Part shown: one piece after another, positions 1 through 7,074 of the stretch | Layout: every line of letters begins with the position of its first letter | Numbering within the stretch: position 1 is the first letter of the stretch | Source of the DNA: Clostridiaceae bacterium | GTDB lineage: Bacteria > Bacillota > Clostridia > Oscillospirales > Acutalibacteraceae | DNA length: 23,806 nt | Assembly: GCA_904501705.1 (NCBI GenBank) | Contig: CAJGCA010000021.1 | Span: 1-23,806, forward strand | Direction of reading: 5' to 3' | Position numbers and translations under genes: made by a program | The notes under the pieces: model-generated | Database searches by the model: none | What the model was told of the DNA's origin: nothing | The model's input: the letters and a program-made list of their open reading frames with translations, nothing else

Positions 1-538
1 CAAGGTTATGGTTATCGGCGAGAACCTGAGCGTTCGCCGTTTCATCCGCTATGAGGGCGACTGCGTGGCGTATGTCCACGGCGGCGGCCGCATCGGCGTG
101 CTCGTGAAGTTCGAGGCGGATGCCGCGGCTTCCGGTTCCGAGGCGCTCATCGAGTGCGGTAAGGACGTGGCGATGCAGATCGCTGCGCTCAACGCTCCCT
201 ACCTGAGCGAGGCGACTGTGCCTGCTGATGTTATCGAGCACGAGAAGGAAGTTCAGCTCGCTCTGATGAAGAATGATCCCAAGAACGCCAGCAAGCCCGA
301 GGCGATCCTCGAGAAGATGATCACCGGTAAGATGCGCAAGTACTTTGAGGAAGTCTGCCTGCTCAACCAGGCGTTCGTTAAGGACGGCAACCTCAACGTG
401 GCGCAGTACGTTGACCAGCAGGCGAAAAACGCCGGCGGCGCGATGGCTCTGGTGGACTTCGTCCGCTACGAGAAGGGCGAGGGCCTGCAGAAGCGCGAGG
501 ATGATTTCGCGAGCGAAGTTGCCTCGATGATGAAATAA
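1..538 (+). CDS. tsf: Elongation factor Ts, 3' part (5' end outside window)
   Basis: This is the C-terminal part of the guanine nucleotide exchange factor that recycles EF-Tu-GDP to EF-Tu-GTP in the cytoplasm. The reading frame is open from base 2 without a start of its own, so the gene begins upstream of the window; about 178 residues are visible of a family length near 300. The visible part carries EF-Ts landmarks: the GENLSVRRFIRYEG stretch, the VGGG-like YVHGGGRIGVLV strand of the dimerisation core, and a late MITGKMRKYFEEVCLLNQ helix. The stop (TAA) is followed 15 bases later by a strong terminator, so it is the last gene of its unit. In Firmicutes tsf normally follows rpsB and precedes pyrH, which fits the neighbour here. 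Confidence 0.96.
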   Translation, partial: KVMVIGENLSVRRFIRYEGDCVAYVHGGGRIGVLVKFEADAAASGSEALIECGKDVAMQIAALNAPYLSEATVPADVIEHEKEVQLALMKNDPKNASKPEAILEKMITGKMRKYFEEVCLLNQAFVKDGNLNVAQYVDQQAKNAGGAMALVDFVRYEKGEGLQKREDDFASEVASMMK

Positions 539-553
539 TCATTTGCTTAGTTG

Positions 554-589
554 CGGCGGCACGGAATTTTCCGTGCCGCCGATTTTTTT
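554..589 (+). terminator. Rho-independent terminator after tsf
   Basis: A 13-bp GC-rich stem (554-566 pairing with 569-581, a tiny TT loop) is followed by a run of seven T. It separates the tsf transcript from the pyrH promoter. Confidence 0.93.
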
Positions 590-626
590 GTTTACAAAAA
601 AATCGGGAAAATTTCGCCGTTCGGTC

Positions 627-655
627 TTTACATCATCCGCCTTTTCCAGTATAAT
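627..655 (+). promoter_or_regulatory. Sigma-A promoter for pyrH and the downstream operon
   Basis: The -35 box TTTACA (627-632) and the perfect -10 box TATAAT (650-655) are 17 bp apart, 39 bp before the pyrH start codon. It is the only convincing promoter seen before the long pyrH-to-polC run. Confidence 0.85.
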
Positions 656-694
656 GGTAGAGATGATATAATAGGCGAAAGGATGGGTGTTTTT

Positions 695-1399
695 ATGCAA
701 CCCAAATATAAGCGTATTCTTCTGAAACTCAGCGGCGAGGCGATGGCCGGCGCTGCTCACAGCGGCCTTGATTTTGACACGGTTCTGCATATCTGCCAGT
801 ACGTGAAGGAAGCGTCCGAGCTCGGTGCGGAGATTGCGATCGTCGTTGGCGGCGGCAACTTCTGGCGCGGCCGTTCGAGCGGTAAGATGGATCGCACCCG
901 CGCCGATCATATGGGAATGCTCGCGACCACCATTAACGCTCTTGGTCTAGCGGATGCGCTTGAGCAGCTTGGCTGTGAGGTGCGCGTGCAGACCGCGATC
1001 GCGATGAATGAGATCGCCGAGCCTTATATCCGCAACCGCGCTGTGCGCCATCTTGAAAAGGGACGCATCGTGATTTTCGGCTGCGGCACGGGTAACCCGT
1101 TCTTCTCCACCGACACCGCGGCGGCGCTGCGCGCGGCGGAGATCGAGGCGGACATCATCTTCAAGGCGAGTATGGTGGACGGCATCTACGACAGCGATCC
1201 GCATAAGAACCCTGACGCGAAGAAGTTCGACCATCTCAATTATATGGACGTCCTCAACAAGGATCTTAAGGTGATGGATTCCACCGCTGCGACCCTGTGC
1301 AAGGACAACGGCATTTCGCTGCTGGTCTTTAACCTCGAGGACCCCGAAAACATTGTCCGCGCCGTTAAGGGCGAGAACATCGGCACACTCGTTGATTAA
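695..1399 (+). CDS. pyrH: UMP kinase
   Basis: This cytoplasmic enzyme of pyrimidine nucleotide synthesis phosphorylates UMP to UDP with ATP. It belongs to the amino acid kinase fold, unlike the adenylate-kinase-like eukaryotic enzyme. The 234-residue product has the expected length. Landmarks are KLSGE near the N-terminus (phosphate binding), VVGGGNFWRG, the DHMGMLATTINALGLADAL helix, GTGNPFFSTDTAAALRA and DGIYDSDP. I chose the ATG at 695 because an AAAGGA Shine-Dalgarno at 678-683 lies at a workable distance. The ATG at 683 overlaps that site, and starts further upstream would lie at or before the promoter. It is the first gene of the operon and sits 20 bp before frr. Confidence 0.96.
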   Translation: MQPKYKRILLKLSGEAMAGAAHSGLDFDTVLHICQYVKEASELGAEIAIVVGGGNFWRGRSSGKMDRTRADHMGMLATTINALGLADALEQLGCEVRVQTAIAMNEIAEPYIRNRAVRHLEKGRIVIFGCGTGNPFFSTDTAAALRAAEIEADIIFKASMVDGIYDSDPHKNPDAKKFDHLNYMDVLNKDLKVMDSTAATLCKDNGISLLVFNLEDPENIVRAVKGENIGTLVD

Positions 1400-1419
1400 T
1401 TTTGATAAGGAGTATCGTT

Positions 1420-1974
1420 ATGAATCAAGTTTTTGCTACCGCAGAAGAAAAAATGAACAAGAGCTTAAATAATCTTTCTTCGGAATTCGCATCCATTCGC
1501 GCGGGCCGCGCCAATCCTGCCGTGTTGGATAAATTGTCGGTCGATTATTACGGCTGCCCCACGCCTATCAATCAGGTGGCGGCGGTGTCCGTCCCCGAGC
1601 CGCGCGTGCTGCTCATCACCCCGTGGGATAAGTCGGCGCTGAACTTGATTGAGAAGGCGATTTTGACCTCGGATATCGGCATCAATCCGCAGAACGACGG
1701 TACAGGCCTTCGCCTGCTGTTCCCCCCGATGACGGAGGAGCGCCGCCGCGATCTGACGAAAGACATCGGCCGTATGGCGGAGGAATGCAAGGTGGCGATT
1801 CGCTCGATTCGCCGCGATGCGATGGATAAACTCAAGGATCTGAAGAAGAAGTCCGAGATCACCGAGGATGACCAGAAGAACGGCGAAAAGAAGATGCAGG
1901 ATCTCACCGACCGTTTCGTCAAGGAAGCCGACAAGATGGCAGAGGCGAAGCAGAAAGAGATTATGGAGATCTGA
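1420..1974 (+). CDS. frr: Ribosome recycling factor
   Basis: Together with EF-G this factor splits the post-termination ribosome so that subunits can be reused. The 184-residue length is exactly typical (about 185). Recognisable segments are SIRAGRANPAVLDKLSVDYYG, the PINQVAAVSVPEPRVLLI strand region of domain II, NDGTGLRLLFPPMTEERRR, and the long basic C-terminal helix of the three-helix bundle. The start at 1420 follows a perfect AAGGAG site (1407-1412) with a 7-base spacer. An in-frame ATA at 1402 is not needed. It lies directly downstream of pyrH, the standard bacterial arrangement. Confidence 0.97.
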   Translation: MNQVFATAEEKMNKSLNNLSSEFASIRAGRANPAVLDKLSVDYYGCPTPINQVAAVSVPEPRVLLITPWDKSALNLIEKAILTSDIGINPQNDGTGLRLLFPPMTEERRRDLTKDIGRMAEECKVAIRSIRRDAMDKLKDLKKKSEITEDDQKNGEKKMQDLTDRFVKEADKMAEAKQKEIMEI

Positions 1975-1989
1975 TAACGAATTTCACGG

Positions 1990-2027
1990 GTCTTCGCCGC
2001 TTTTGCGAAAGAGCGGCGAAGACTTTT
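1990..2027 (+). terminator. Stem-loop between frr and uppS, possible attenuator
   Basis: A perfect 12-bp stem (1990-2001 with 2012-2023) is followed by only four T. It could reduce read-through or act as an RNA-processing or stability element. I saw no convincing promoter between it and uppS, so full termination here would strand the downstream genes. Confidence 0.6.
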
Positions 2028-2052
2028 CGTGCTATTTAGAAGGAGCGTCGTT

Positions 2053-2796
2053 ATGTTCGGTAGAAAGAAAAAGCAGGCGATTTCCGAGCCGACCCCGCGG
2101 TTGGTGCCGCAGAATCTCGGCATCATTATGGACGGCAACGGCCGCTGGGCGAAGAAGCGCGGCTTGCCGCGCCAAGCGGGTCACGTCACCGGCGCGCAGG
2201 TGTTCCGTAAGATTACGAAATACTGCGAAAAGTGCGGGGTCAAATACCTGACGGTGTACGCGTTCTCGACTGAGAACTGGAAACGCCCGCAGGAAGAAGT
2301 GGATGCGATTATGAACCTGCTTCGCCAGTATCTTAAGGAATCGTTGGCGGACTTTCAGCAGGAGAATATCCGTACACGCTTTATCGGCGACCGCTCGGCA
2401 TTGGCAGAGGATATTCTCAAGCTGATGCGCGAGGCGGAAGAAACCACTGCGCACAAAACGGGTATGACGCTCAACATCGCACTTAACTACGGCGGGCAGC
2501 AAGAGCTGACTGCCGCCACGCAGGCGCTCGCTCGTCGCGTGCAGGCGGGGGAGATTTCCCCCGAGGATATCGACGAGGAGATGCTCGGTGCGGCGCTGTA
2601 TACCGAAGATCAGCCGCCCGTTGACTTGATTTTGCGTCCGAGCGGGGAATATCGCTTGTCGAATTTCCTCATCTGGCAGTCCGCTTATGCAGAGTTTGTG
2701 TTTATGGACGTTTTGTGGCCGGACTTTACCGAAGCCGATCTTGAGCGGGCGTTCGAGGAATACGCTCGCCGCAACCGCCGTTTCGGTGGCGTTTGA
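2053..2796 (+). CDS. uppS: Isoprenyl transferase (undecaprenyl diphosphate synthase)
   Basis: This cis-prenyltransferase extends farnesyl diphosphate with isopentenyl diphosphate to make the C55 lipid carrier for cell-wall precursors. The 247-residue protein has the family signature IIMDGNGRWAKKRG with the catalytic Asp at residue 27, the YAFSTENWKRP motif, and the C-terminal RPSGEYRLSNFLIWQSAYAE motif. Many homologues read RTSGEQRLSNF there, so two positions differ mildly. The start at 2053 has a GAAGGAGC ribosome site just upstream; the short basic leader MFGRKKKQ is common in Firmicutes. It is followed 16 bp later by cdsA, and dxr and ispG of its substrate pathway lie in the same operon. 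Confidence 0.95.
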   Translation: MFGRKKKQAISEPTPRLVPQNLGIIMDGNGRWAKKRGLPRQAGHVTGAQVFRKITKYCEKCGVKYLTVYAFSTENWKRPQEEVDAIMNLLRQYLKESLADFQQENIRTRFIGDRSALAEDILKLMREAEETTAHKTGMTLNIALNYGGQQELTAATQALARRVQAGEISPEDIDEEMLGAALYTEDQPPVDLILRPSGEYRLSNFLIWQSAYAEFVFMDVLWPDFTEADLERAFEEYARRNRRFGGV

Positions 2797-2812
2797 TAGG
2801 GAGTGAGAACTC

Positions 2813-3679
2813 GTGAAAACACGCATTATTTCCGCCCTCGTGGGTACAGTATTGTTGCTTGGCATTCTGTTTTGTCCGTATGAATGGGTATTTGTTGCCG
2901 CCGCGGCGGCTCTTGCGGCGATCGCGACGTGGGAGCTGTTGCATAATACGGGAATTATTAAAAATACGCTGTTTTTGATTGGCAGTATGCTGTTTGCCGC
3001 TACCGAGGTGCTCGCTTGCACCAACGCTGTGGAAAATACGCAGTACAACTATATGCTTGATCCGCCGTTGGCTCTGTGGCTGACGGTGGCAGGCTGGTTG
3101 CCGATTGTTCTGTTGTTGGCGTACGGGGTGTTTACCCTGCTGCTGTTCGCGGTATACCGCTCGTCCTTCGTATGGAAAGGACTGGGTTTGACCGTATATG
3201 CCACGCTCGGTTTTACGGCGCTGGCGTTGCTGCGGCTGTCCTCGTCGGTGTTCGGCTTACCTTTTGTGATGCTGCCGCTGGTGATCGCGTGGATGAGCGA
3301 TACTGGCGCCTATTTCGTCGGCACCTTCCTCGGCAAACATAAAATGGCGCCCGTCATCAGCCCCAAGAAGAGTTGGGAAGGCTTTTTCGGCGGCTGGCTG
3401 ATCTCCATTGGCTTGACTGCCGTATTTGGTGTGATTTGCAATGCCCTGATCGGTGGGATGTCTTCCTTACACATCAAGGTTGGGCTGATAACCGTTTTCG
3501 CCGCTGTGCTGGCCCCCTTGTCGGTGCTGGGCGATTTGTTTGCTTCGCTGATTAAGCGCCGCTGCGGTATCAAAGATTACGGCAATATTATGCCGGGTCA
3601 CGGCGGCGTGATGGATCGCTTTGACAGCGTGATTTTTATTGCACCGCTGTTGTGGGTGCTGTTACAATTATTCCATTAA
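2813..3679 (+). CDS. cdsA: Phosphatidate cytidylyltransferase (CDP-diglyceride synthase)
   Basis: This polytopic membrane enzyme converts phosphatidic acid and CTP to CDP-diacylglycerol, the branch point for phospholipid synthesis. The 288 residues are mostly hydrophobic, with several membrane segments. They end with the clear family signature from about residue 245: SLIKRRCGIKDYGNIMPGHG followed by GVMDRFD, which holds the conserved Lys-Arg, Lys-Asp, His-Gly-Gly and Asp-Arg-x-Asp residues. Translation begins at GTG (2813), placed 7 bases after GGGAGTG. The gene follows uppS closely and is followed 13 bases later by dxr. Confidence 0.95.
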   Translation: MKTRIISALVGTVLLLGILFCPYEWVFVAAAAALAAIATWELLHNTGIIKNTLFLIGSMLFAATEVLACTNAVENTQYNYMLDPPLALWLTVAGWLPIVLLLAYGVFTLLLFAVYRSSFVWKGLGLTVYATLGFTALALLRLSSSVFGLPFVMLPLVIAWMSDTGAYFVGTFLGKHKMAPVISPKKSWEGFFGGWLISIGLTAVFGVICNALIGGMSSLHIKVGLITVFAAVLAPLSVLGDLFASLIKRRCGIKDYGNIMPGHGGVMDRFDSVIFIAPLLWVLLQLFH

Positions 3680-3692
3680 CGGAGTGTTGGAT

Positions 3693-4847
3693 ATGAAATC
3701 TCTGGTCATTTTAGGTTCCACCGGTTCCATTGGCACACAAGCTCTTGAAGTGGCACAGCAGGCGGGCTATGAAGTTCTTGCCCTCGCTGCTGCCCGCCAG
3801 GTGGATAAATTAGAAGAACAGATTCGTGCGTTTCGCCCCGCTTATGCGGCAATGTACGACGAGTCTGCCGCCGCTGACTTACGCGTGCGCGTAGCGGATC
3901 TGCCCGTCAAGGTGTTGTCGGGTATGGAGGGGCTTTGCACACTCGCCGCCTTGCCCGAGGCGGATATGGTGCTCAATTCCGTTGTCGGTATGGTGGGCTT
4001 GCGCCCGACGCTTGCCGCCATCGAGGCAGGGAAGGACGTTGCGCTCGCCAATAAGGAAACGCTGGTCGCCGGTGGCGCATTCGTGATGGATGCGGTTGCA
4101 AAGGCGGGCGTGCGTTTGCTTCCCGTCGACAGCGAGCACAGCGCGATCTTCCAGTGCTTGCAGGGCTGTCCGTCCTCGGAGCGGGCATTAAAGCGCCTGA
4201 TTCTCACCGCATCGGGCGGTCCGTTCTTCGGTCGCACCCGTGAACAGTTGGCAAGTGTAACTCTTGCCGATGCGCTCAAACACCCCAACTGGAGTATGGG
4301 CCAGAAGATCACTGTCGATTCCGCGACGATGATGAACAAAGGTCTCGAGCTGATCGAGGCGCGGTGGCTGTTTGATATGCCGCCCGAAAAAATTGATGTT
4401 GTCGTGCACCGCGAGAGCATTGTTCACTCGTTGGTGGAATATGATGATAATGCAGTCGTAGCGCAGCTCGGTGTACCGGATATGCGCGTGCCGATTCAGT
4501 ATGCGCTGACCTACCCTGCACGTTTACCGTCGCCCGTTAAGCAGCTCCGTCTTGAAGATTGGGCAACGCTGACCTTTGCCGCGCCCGATGACGAGGCTTT
4601 TCCGACGATCAATATGGCGCGCCGTGCGCTGGCGCAGGGCGGATTATACCCTGCCGCGCTCAACGCGGCCAACGAGGTCGCGGTCGGCGCGTTTATCGCA
4701 GGGGAGATCGGTTTCCTCGATATTATGCGGCTGGCAGGCCGCGTGCTGGATGAGCCGTTGCCCACACCCACGAGTGTGGACGACGTGTTCGCCATCGACA
4801 AGCAGGTGCGAGAGGAAACGCGTGCGGCGATCAATTCGATGAAATGA
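3693..4847 (+). CDS. dxr: 1-deoxy-D-xylulose 5-phosphate reductoisomerase
   Basis: This NADPH-dependent enzyme commits DXP to the MEP isoprenoid pathway by forming 2-C-methyl-D-erythritol 4-phosphate. The 384-residue protein has the N-terminal dinucleotide motif GSTGSIG (residues 8-14). It also has LANKETLVAGG, the metal and substrate site PVDSEHSAIFQCL, LTASGGPF, and NWSMGQKITVDSATMMNKGL. The start at 3693 follows an ACGGAGTG site; the frame is open further upstream but those codons overlap cdsA. Together with ispG at 5999 it shows that this organism makes isopentenyl diphosphate by the MEP route, which feeds uppS in the same operon. Confidence 0.97.
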   Translation: MKSLVILGSTGSIGTQALEVAQQAGYEVLALAAARQVDKLEEQIRAFRPAYAAMYDESAAADLRVRVADLPVKVLSGMEGLCTLAALPEADMVLNSVVGMVGLRPTLAAIEAGKDVALANKETLVAGGAFVMDAVAKAGVRLLPVDSEHSAIFQCLQGCPSSERALKRLILTASGGPFFGRTREQLASVTLADALKHPNWSMGQKITVDSATMMNKGLELIEARWLFDMPPEKIDVVVHRESIVHSLVEYDDNAVVAQLGVPDMRVPIQYALTYPARLPSPVKQLRLEDWATLTFAAPDDEAFPTINMARRALAQGGLYPAALNAANEVAVGAFIAGEIGFLDIMRLAGRVLDEPLPTPTSVDDVFAIDKQVREETRAAINSMK

Positions 4848-4861
4848 GGCATATATAACCT

Positions 4862-5986
4862 ATGGTTATTCTGAAAATTCTGGCGGCATTGTTGTTGCTC
4901 GGCGTGCTGATTATGATTCACGAGTTCGGGCACTTTCTCGCGGCGCGCGCGATGGGTGTGCGTGTCAACGAGTTTGCCATCGGTATGGGTCCGAAGGTGT
5001 TTAAATGGCGTAAAGGTGATACACTTTACACGATTCGTGCCCTGCCACTCGGCGGTTTCTGCGCGATGGAGGGGGAGGACGAGGATGCGCCCACACCTTC
5101 TGCCATCGGCGGCAACAGCGACCGTGAGATTGAGCCGACAGACGAGACGCGCTCCTTCGCCCACAAAAAGGTGTGGCAGCGTATTGTTATCGTGCTTGCA
5201 GGCGCGGCGATGAATCTCTTGCTTGGGTTTTTATTGCTAGTGGTATACAATGGTTTTTTGCAAGCGCCGTATGACGATGACGGCACGGTGCTGTTCCCGA
5301 CGACCACGATTGCGCAGATTAAAGAAGATACTTCTGCATATCAGACAGGGCTTCGTCCTGGCGACACCATTTTGTCGATCAACGGCCGACGCGTGCTGAT
5401 GGACAACGATATGGCAATGGAGATGCAGAACGACCAAGACGGCGTGTTGCAGATGGTGGTGCGCCGTGATGGGGAAAAGGTATCGCTTGATAACGTGAAA
5501 TTTGAACTCAAACAGGACGAGAAGACGGGTCGCAACTACCTGGTTTATGACTTCGTTGTACTCGGCAAGGTACGCACCTTCGGCAACACCATCACCCAAT
5601 CGGCCAAGCAAGAGGTTTCAGTTGCCACCATCGTGTGGCGCAGTTTGATTGATATGCTGCGCGGTCGCTATGGGCTGAATGAGCTGTCGGGTCCCGTCGG
5701 CACAGTGGATATTATCGCGGATGCCGTCGGCGGTGTGAATACTCTTGCAGGAGCGCGGACCTTAATTATGCTGATGGTGATGATTACCGTCAACCTCGGC
5801 GTGTTTAACATGTTGCCGTTACCTGCATTGGACGGTGGGCGGCTGATCTTCCTGTTGTGGGAGGGCATCACCCGTCGCCGTGTGCCGCCGAAATTCGAGG
5901 GTATCGTGCATTTTGTGGGACTGTTATTGCTGATTTTGCTGATGCTGGTGGTGTCGTACAGCGACATCACAAAACTCTTTGCATAA
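4862..5986 (+). CDS. rseP: Site-2 intramembrane metalloprotease, RseP/RasP family
   Basis: This is a polytopic zinc protease that cleaves membrane-embedded substrates such as truncated anti-sigma factors and leftover signal peptides. The first transmembrane helix contains the catalytic HEFGH (residues 20-24). A central PDZ domain spans roughly residues 140-200 (TGLRPGDTILSINGRRV). The C-terminal NMLPLPALDGGRLIF motif supplies the third metal ligand Asp, and a final membrane helix follows. The length, 374 residues, is normal. The ribosome site is weak: only TGAGG, overlapping the dxr stop, about 11 bases away, which suggests translational coupling. The position between dxr and polC is conserved in Firmicutes. 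Confidence 0.95.
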   Translation: MVILKILAALLLLGVLIMIHEFGHFLAARAMGVRVNEFAIGMGPKVFKWRKGDTLYTIRALPLGGFCAMEGEDEDAPTPSAIGGNSDREIEPTDETRSFAHKKVWQRIVIVLAGAAMNLLLGFLLLVVYNGFLQAPYDDDGTVLFPTTTIAQIKEDTSAYQTGLRPGDTILSINGRRVLMDNDMAMEMQNDQDGVLQMVVRRDGEKVSLDNVKFELKQDEKTGRNYLVYDFVVLGKVRTFGNTITQSAKQEVSVATIVWRSLIDMLRGRYGLNELSGPVGTVDIIADAVGGVNTLAGARTLIMLMVMITVNLGVFNMLPLPALDGGRLIFLLWEGITRRRVPPKFEGIVHFVGLLLLILLMLVVSYSDITKLFA

Positions 5987-5998
5987 AGGATGTTTTTT

Positions 5999-7048
5999 AT
6001 GGATAGACGCACATCAAAACAAGTGCTCGTCGGCGGTGTCGCGATTGGCGGCGGAGCGCCGATAACCGTGCAGTCGATGCTTAATCTGCCTGCCCACGAC
6101 ATTGTGGGCAGCGTCGAGCAGGCAAAGCGCTTACAGGCGTGCGGTTGTGACATTATCCGCACCGCGGTGCCGGATATGGAGTCGGTCGCGCTGGTGGCGG
6201 CGCTCAAAGAGGCGGTCACCGTGCCGATCGTTGCGGACATCCATTTTGACTATAAGCTTGCGCTGGAATCCGCCGCTGCGGGCGTGGATAAGATCCGTAT
6301 CAACCCCGGCAACATCGGCGACGAGAGCCGTGTTAAGGCGGTCGCGGACGAGTGCCGCCGCCGCGGTATCCCGATTCGTATCGGGGTCAACTCCGGCTCG
6401 CTGGAGAAGGAAATTCTCGCGAAATACGGGCATCCGACACCCGAAGCGATGCGAGACAGCGCGCTGTATCACGCATCGTTGCTGGAAAAATACGATTTTA
6501 CGGATATCGTACTGTCCATTAAATCCTCGGACGTTGCCACGATGATCAAAGCCTATCAGCTCACCGCCGCCGCGTGTGATTATCCGTTGCATCTTGGCGT
6601 TACTGAGGCAGGCACCGAGCGGATGGGTATACTCAAATCGGCGGTTGGCATCGGTTCACTGCTGATGCAGGGCATCGGCGACACCATCCGCGTATCGCTT
6701 ACCGCCGCCCCCAAAAAAGAGGTGCTTGCGGGCATCGATCTACTTAAAGCGACGGGTCTGCGCGACGGCGAGCCGCGGTTGGTATCCTGTCCGACCTGTG
6801 GGCGCACCGCCGTTGATCTCATCGGCATCGCCTCGCAGGTGGAGGAACGCCTGCGCGACGTGCATAAGCCGATCACCGTTGCGGTGATGGGTTGCATCGT
6901 CAATGGTCCCGGCGAAGCGCGCGAGGCGGACATCGGCATCGCGGGCGGCAAAGGACGCGTCGTGATCTTCCGCAAGGGAGAAGTGCTGCGTTCCGTTGAC
7001 GAAAAGGACGCGGTGAAAGAATTAATGAAGGAAATCGCGCTGCTGTGA
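5999..7048 (+). CDS. ispG: 4-hydroxy-3-methylbut-2-en-1-yl diphosphate synthase (flavodoxin/ferredoxin)
   Basis: This [4Fe-4S] enzyme converts ME-cPP to HMBPP, the penultimate step of the MEP pathway. The 349 residues show the TIM-barrel N-terminal half (PITVQSMLN, CDIIRTAVPDM, IVADIHFDYKLAL, INPGNIGDESR, GVNSGSLEKEIL, LGVTEAGTERMGI). The cluster-binding C-terminal half follows, with CPTCGR and VMGCIVNGPGEAREADIG; the three ligand cysteines sit in these two motifs. The ATG at 5999 is preferred because AAAGGA (5985-5990) lies 8 bases before it, whereas the ATG at 5990 overlaps that site. In Bacillus subtilis proS rather than ispG lies between rasP and polC. Confidence 0.96.
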   Translation: MDRRTSKQVLVGGVAIGGGAPITVQSMLNLPAHDIVGSVEQAKRLQACGCDIIRTAVPDMESVALVAALKEAVTVPIVADIHFDYKLALESAAAGVDKIRINPGNIGDESRVKAVADECRRRGIPIRIGVNSGSLEKEILAKYGHPTPEAMRDSALYHASLLEKYDFTDIVLSIKSSDVATMIKAYQLTAAACDYPLHLGVTEAGTERMGILKSAVGIGSLLMQGIGDTIRVSLTAAPKKEVLAGIDLLKATGLRDGEPRLVSCPTCGRTAVDLIGIASQVEERLRDVHKPITVAVMGCIVNGPGEAREADIGIAGGKGRVVIFRKGEVLRSVDEKDAVKELMKEIALL

Positions 7049-7074
7049 TAGCAGCTACATAAATCGGAGGAATT

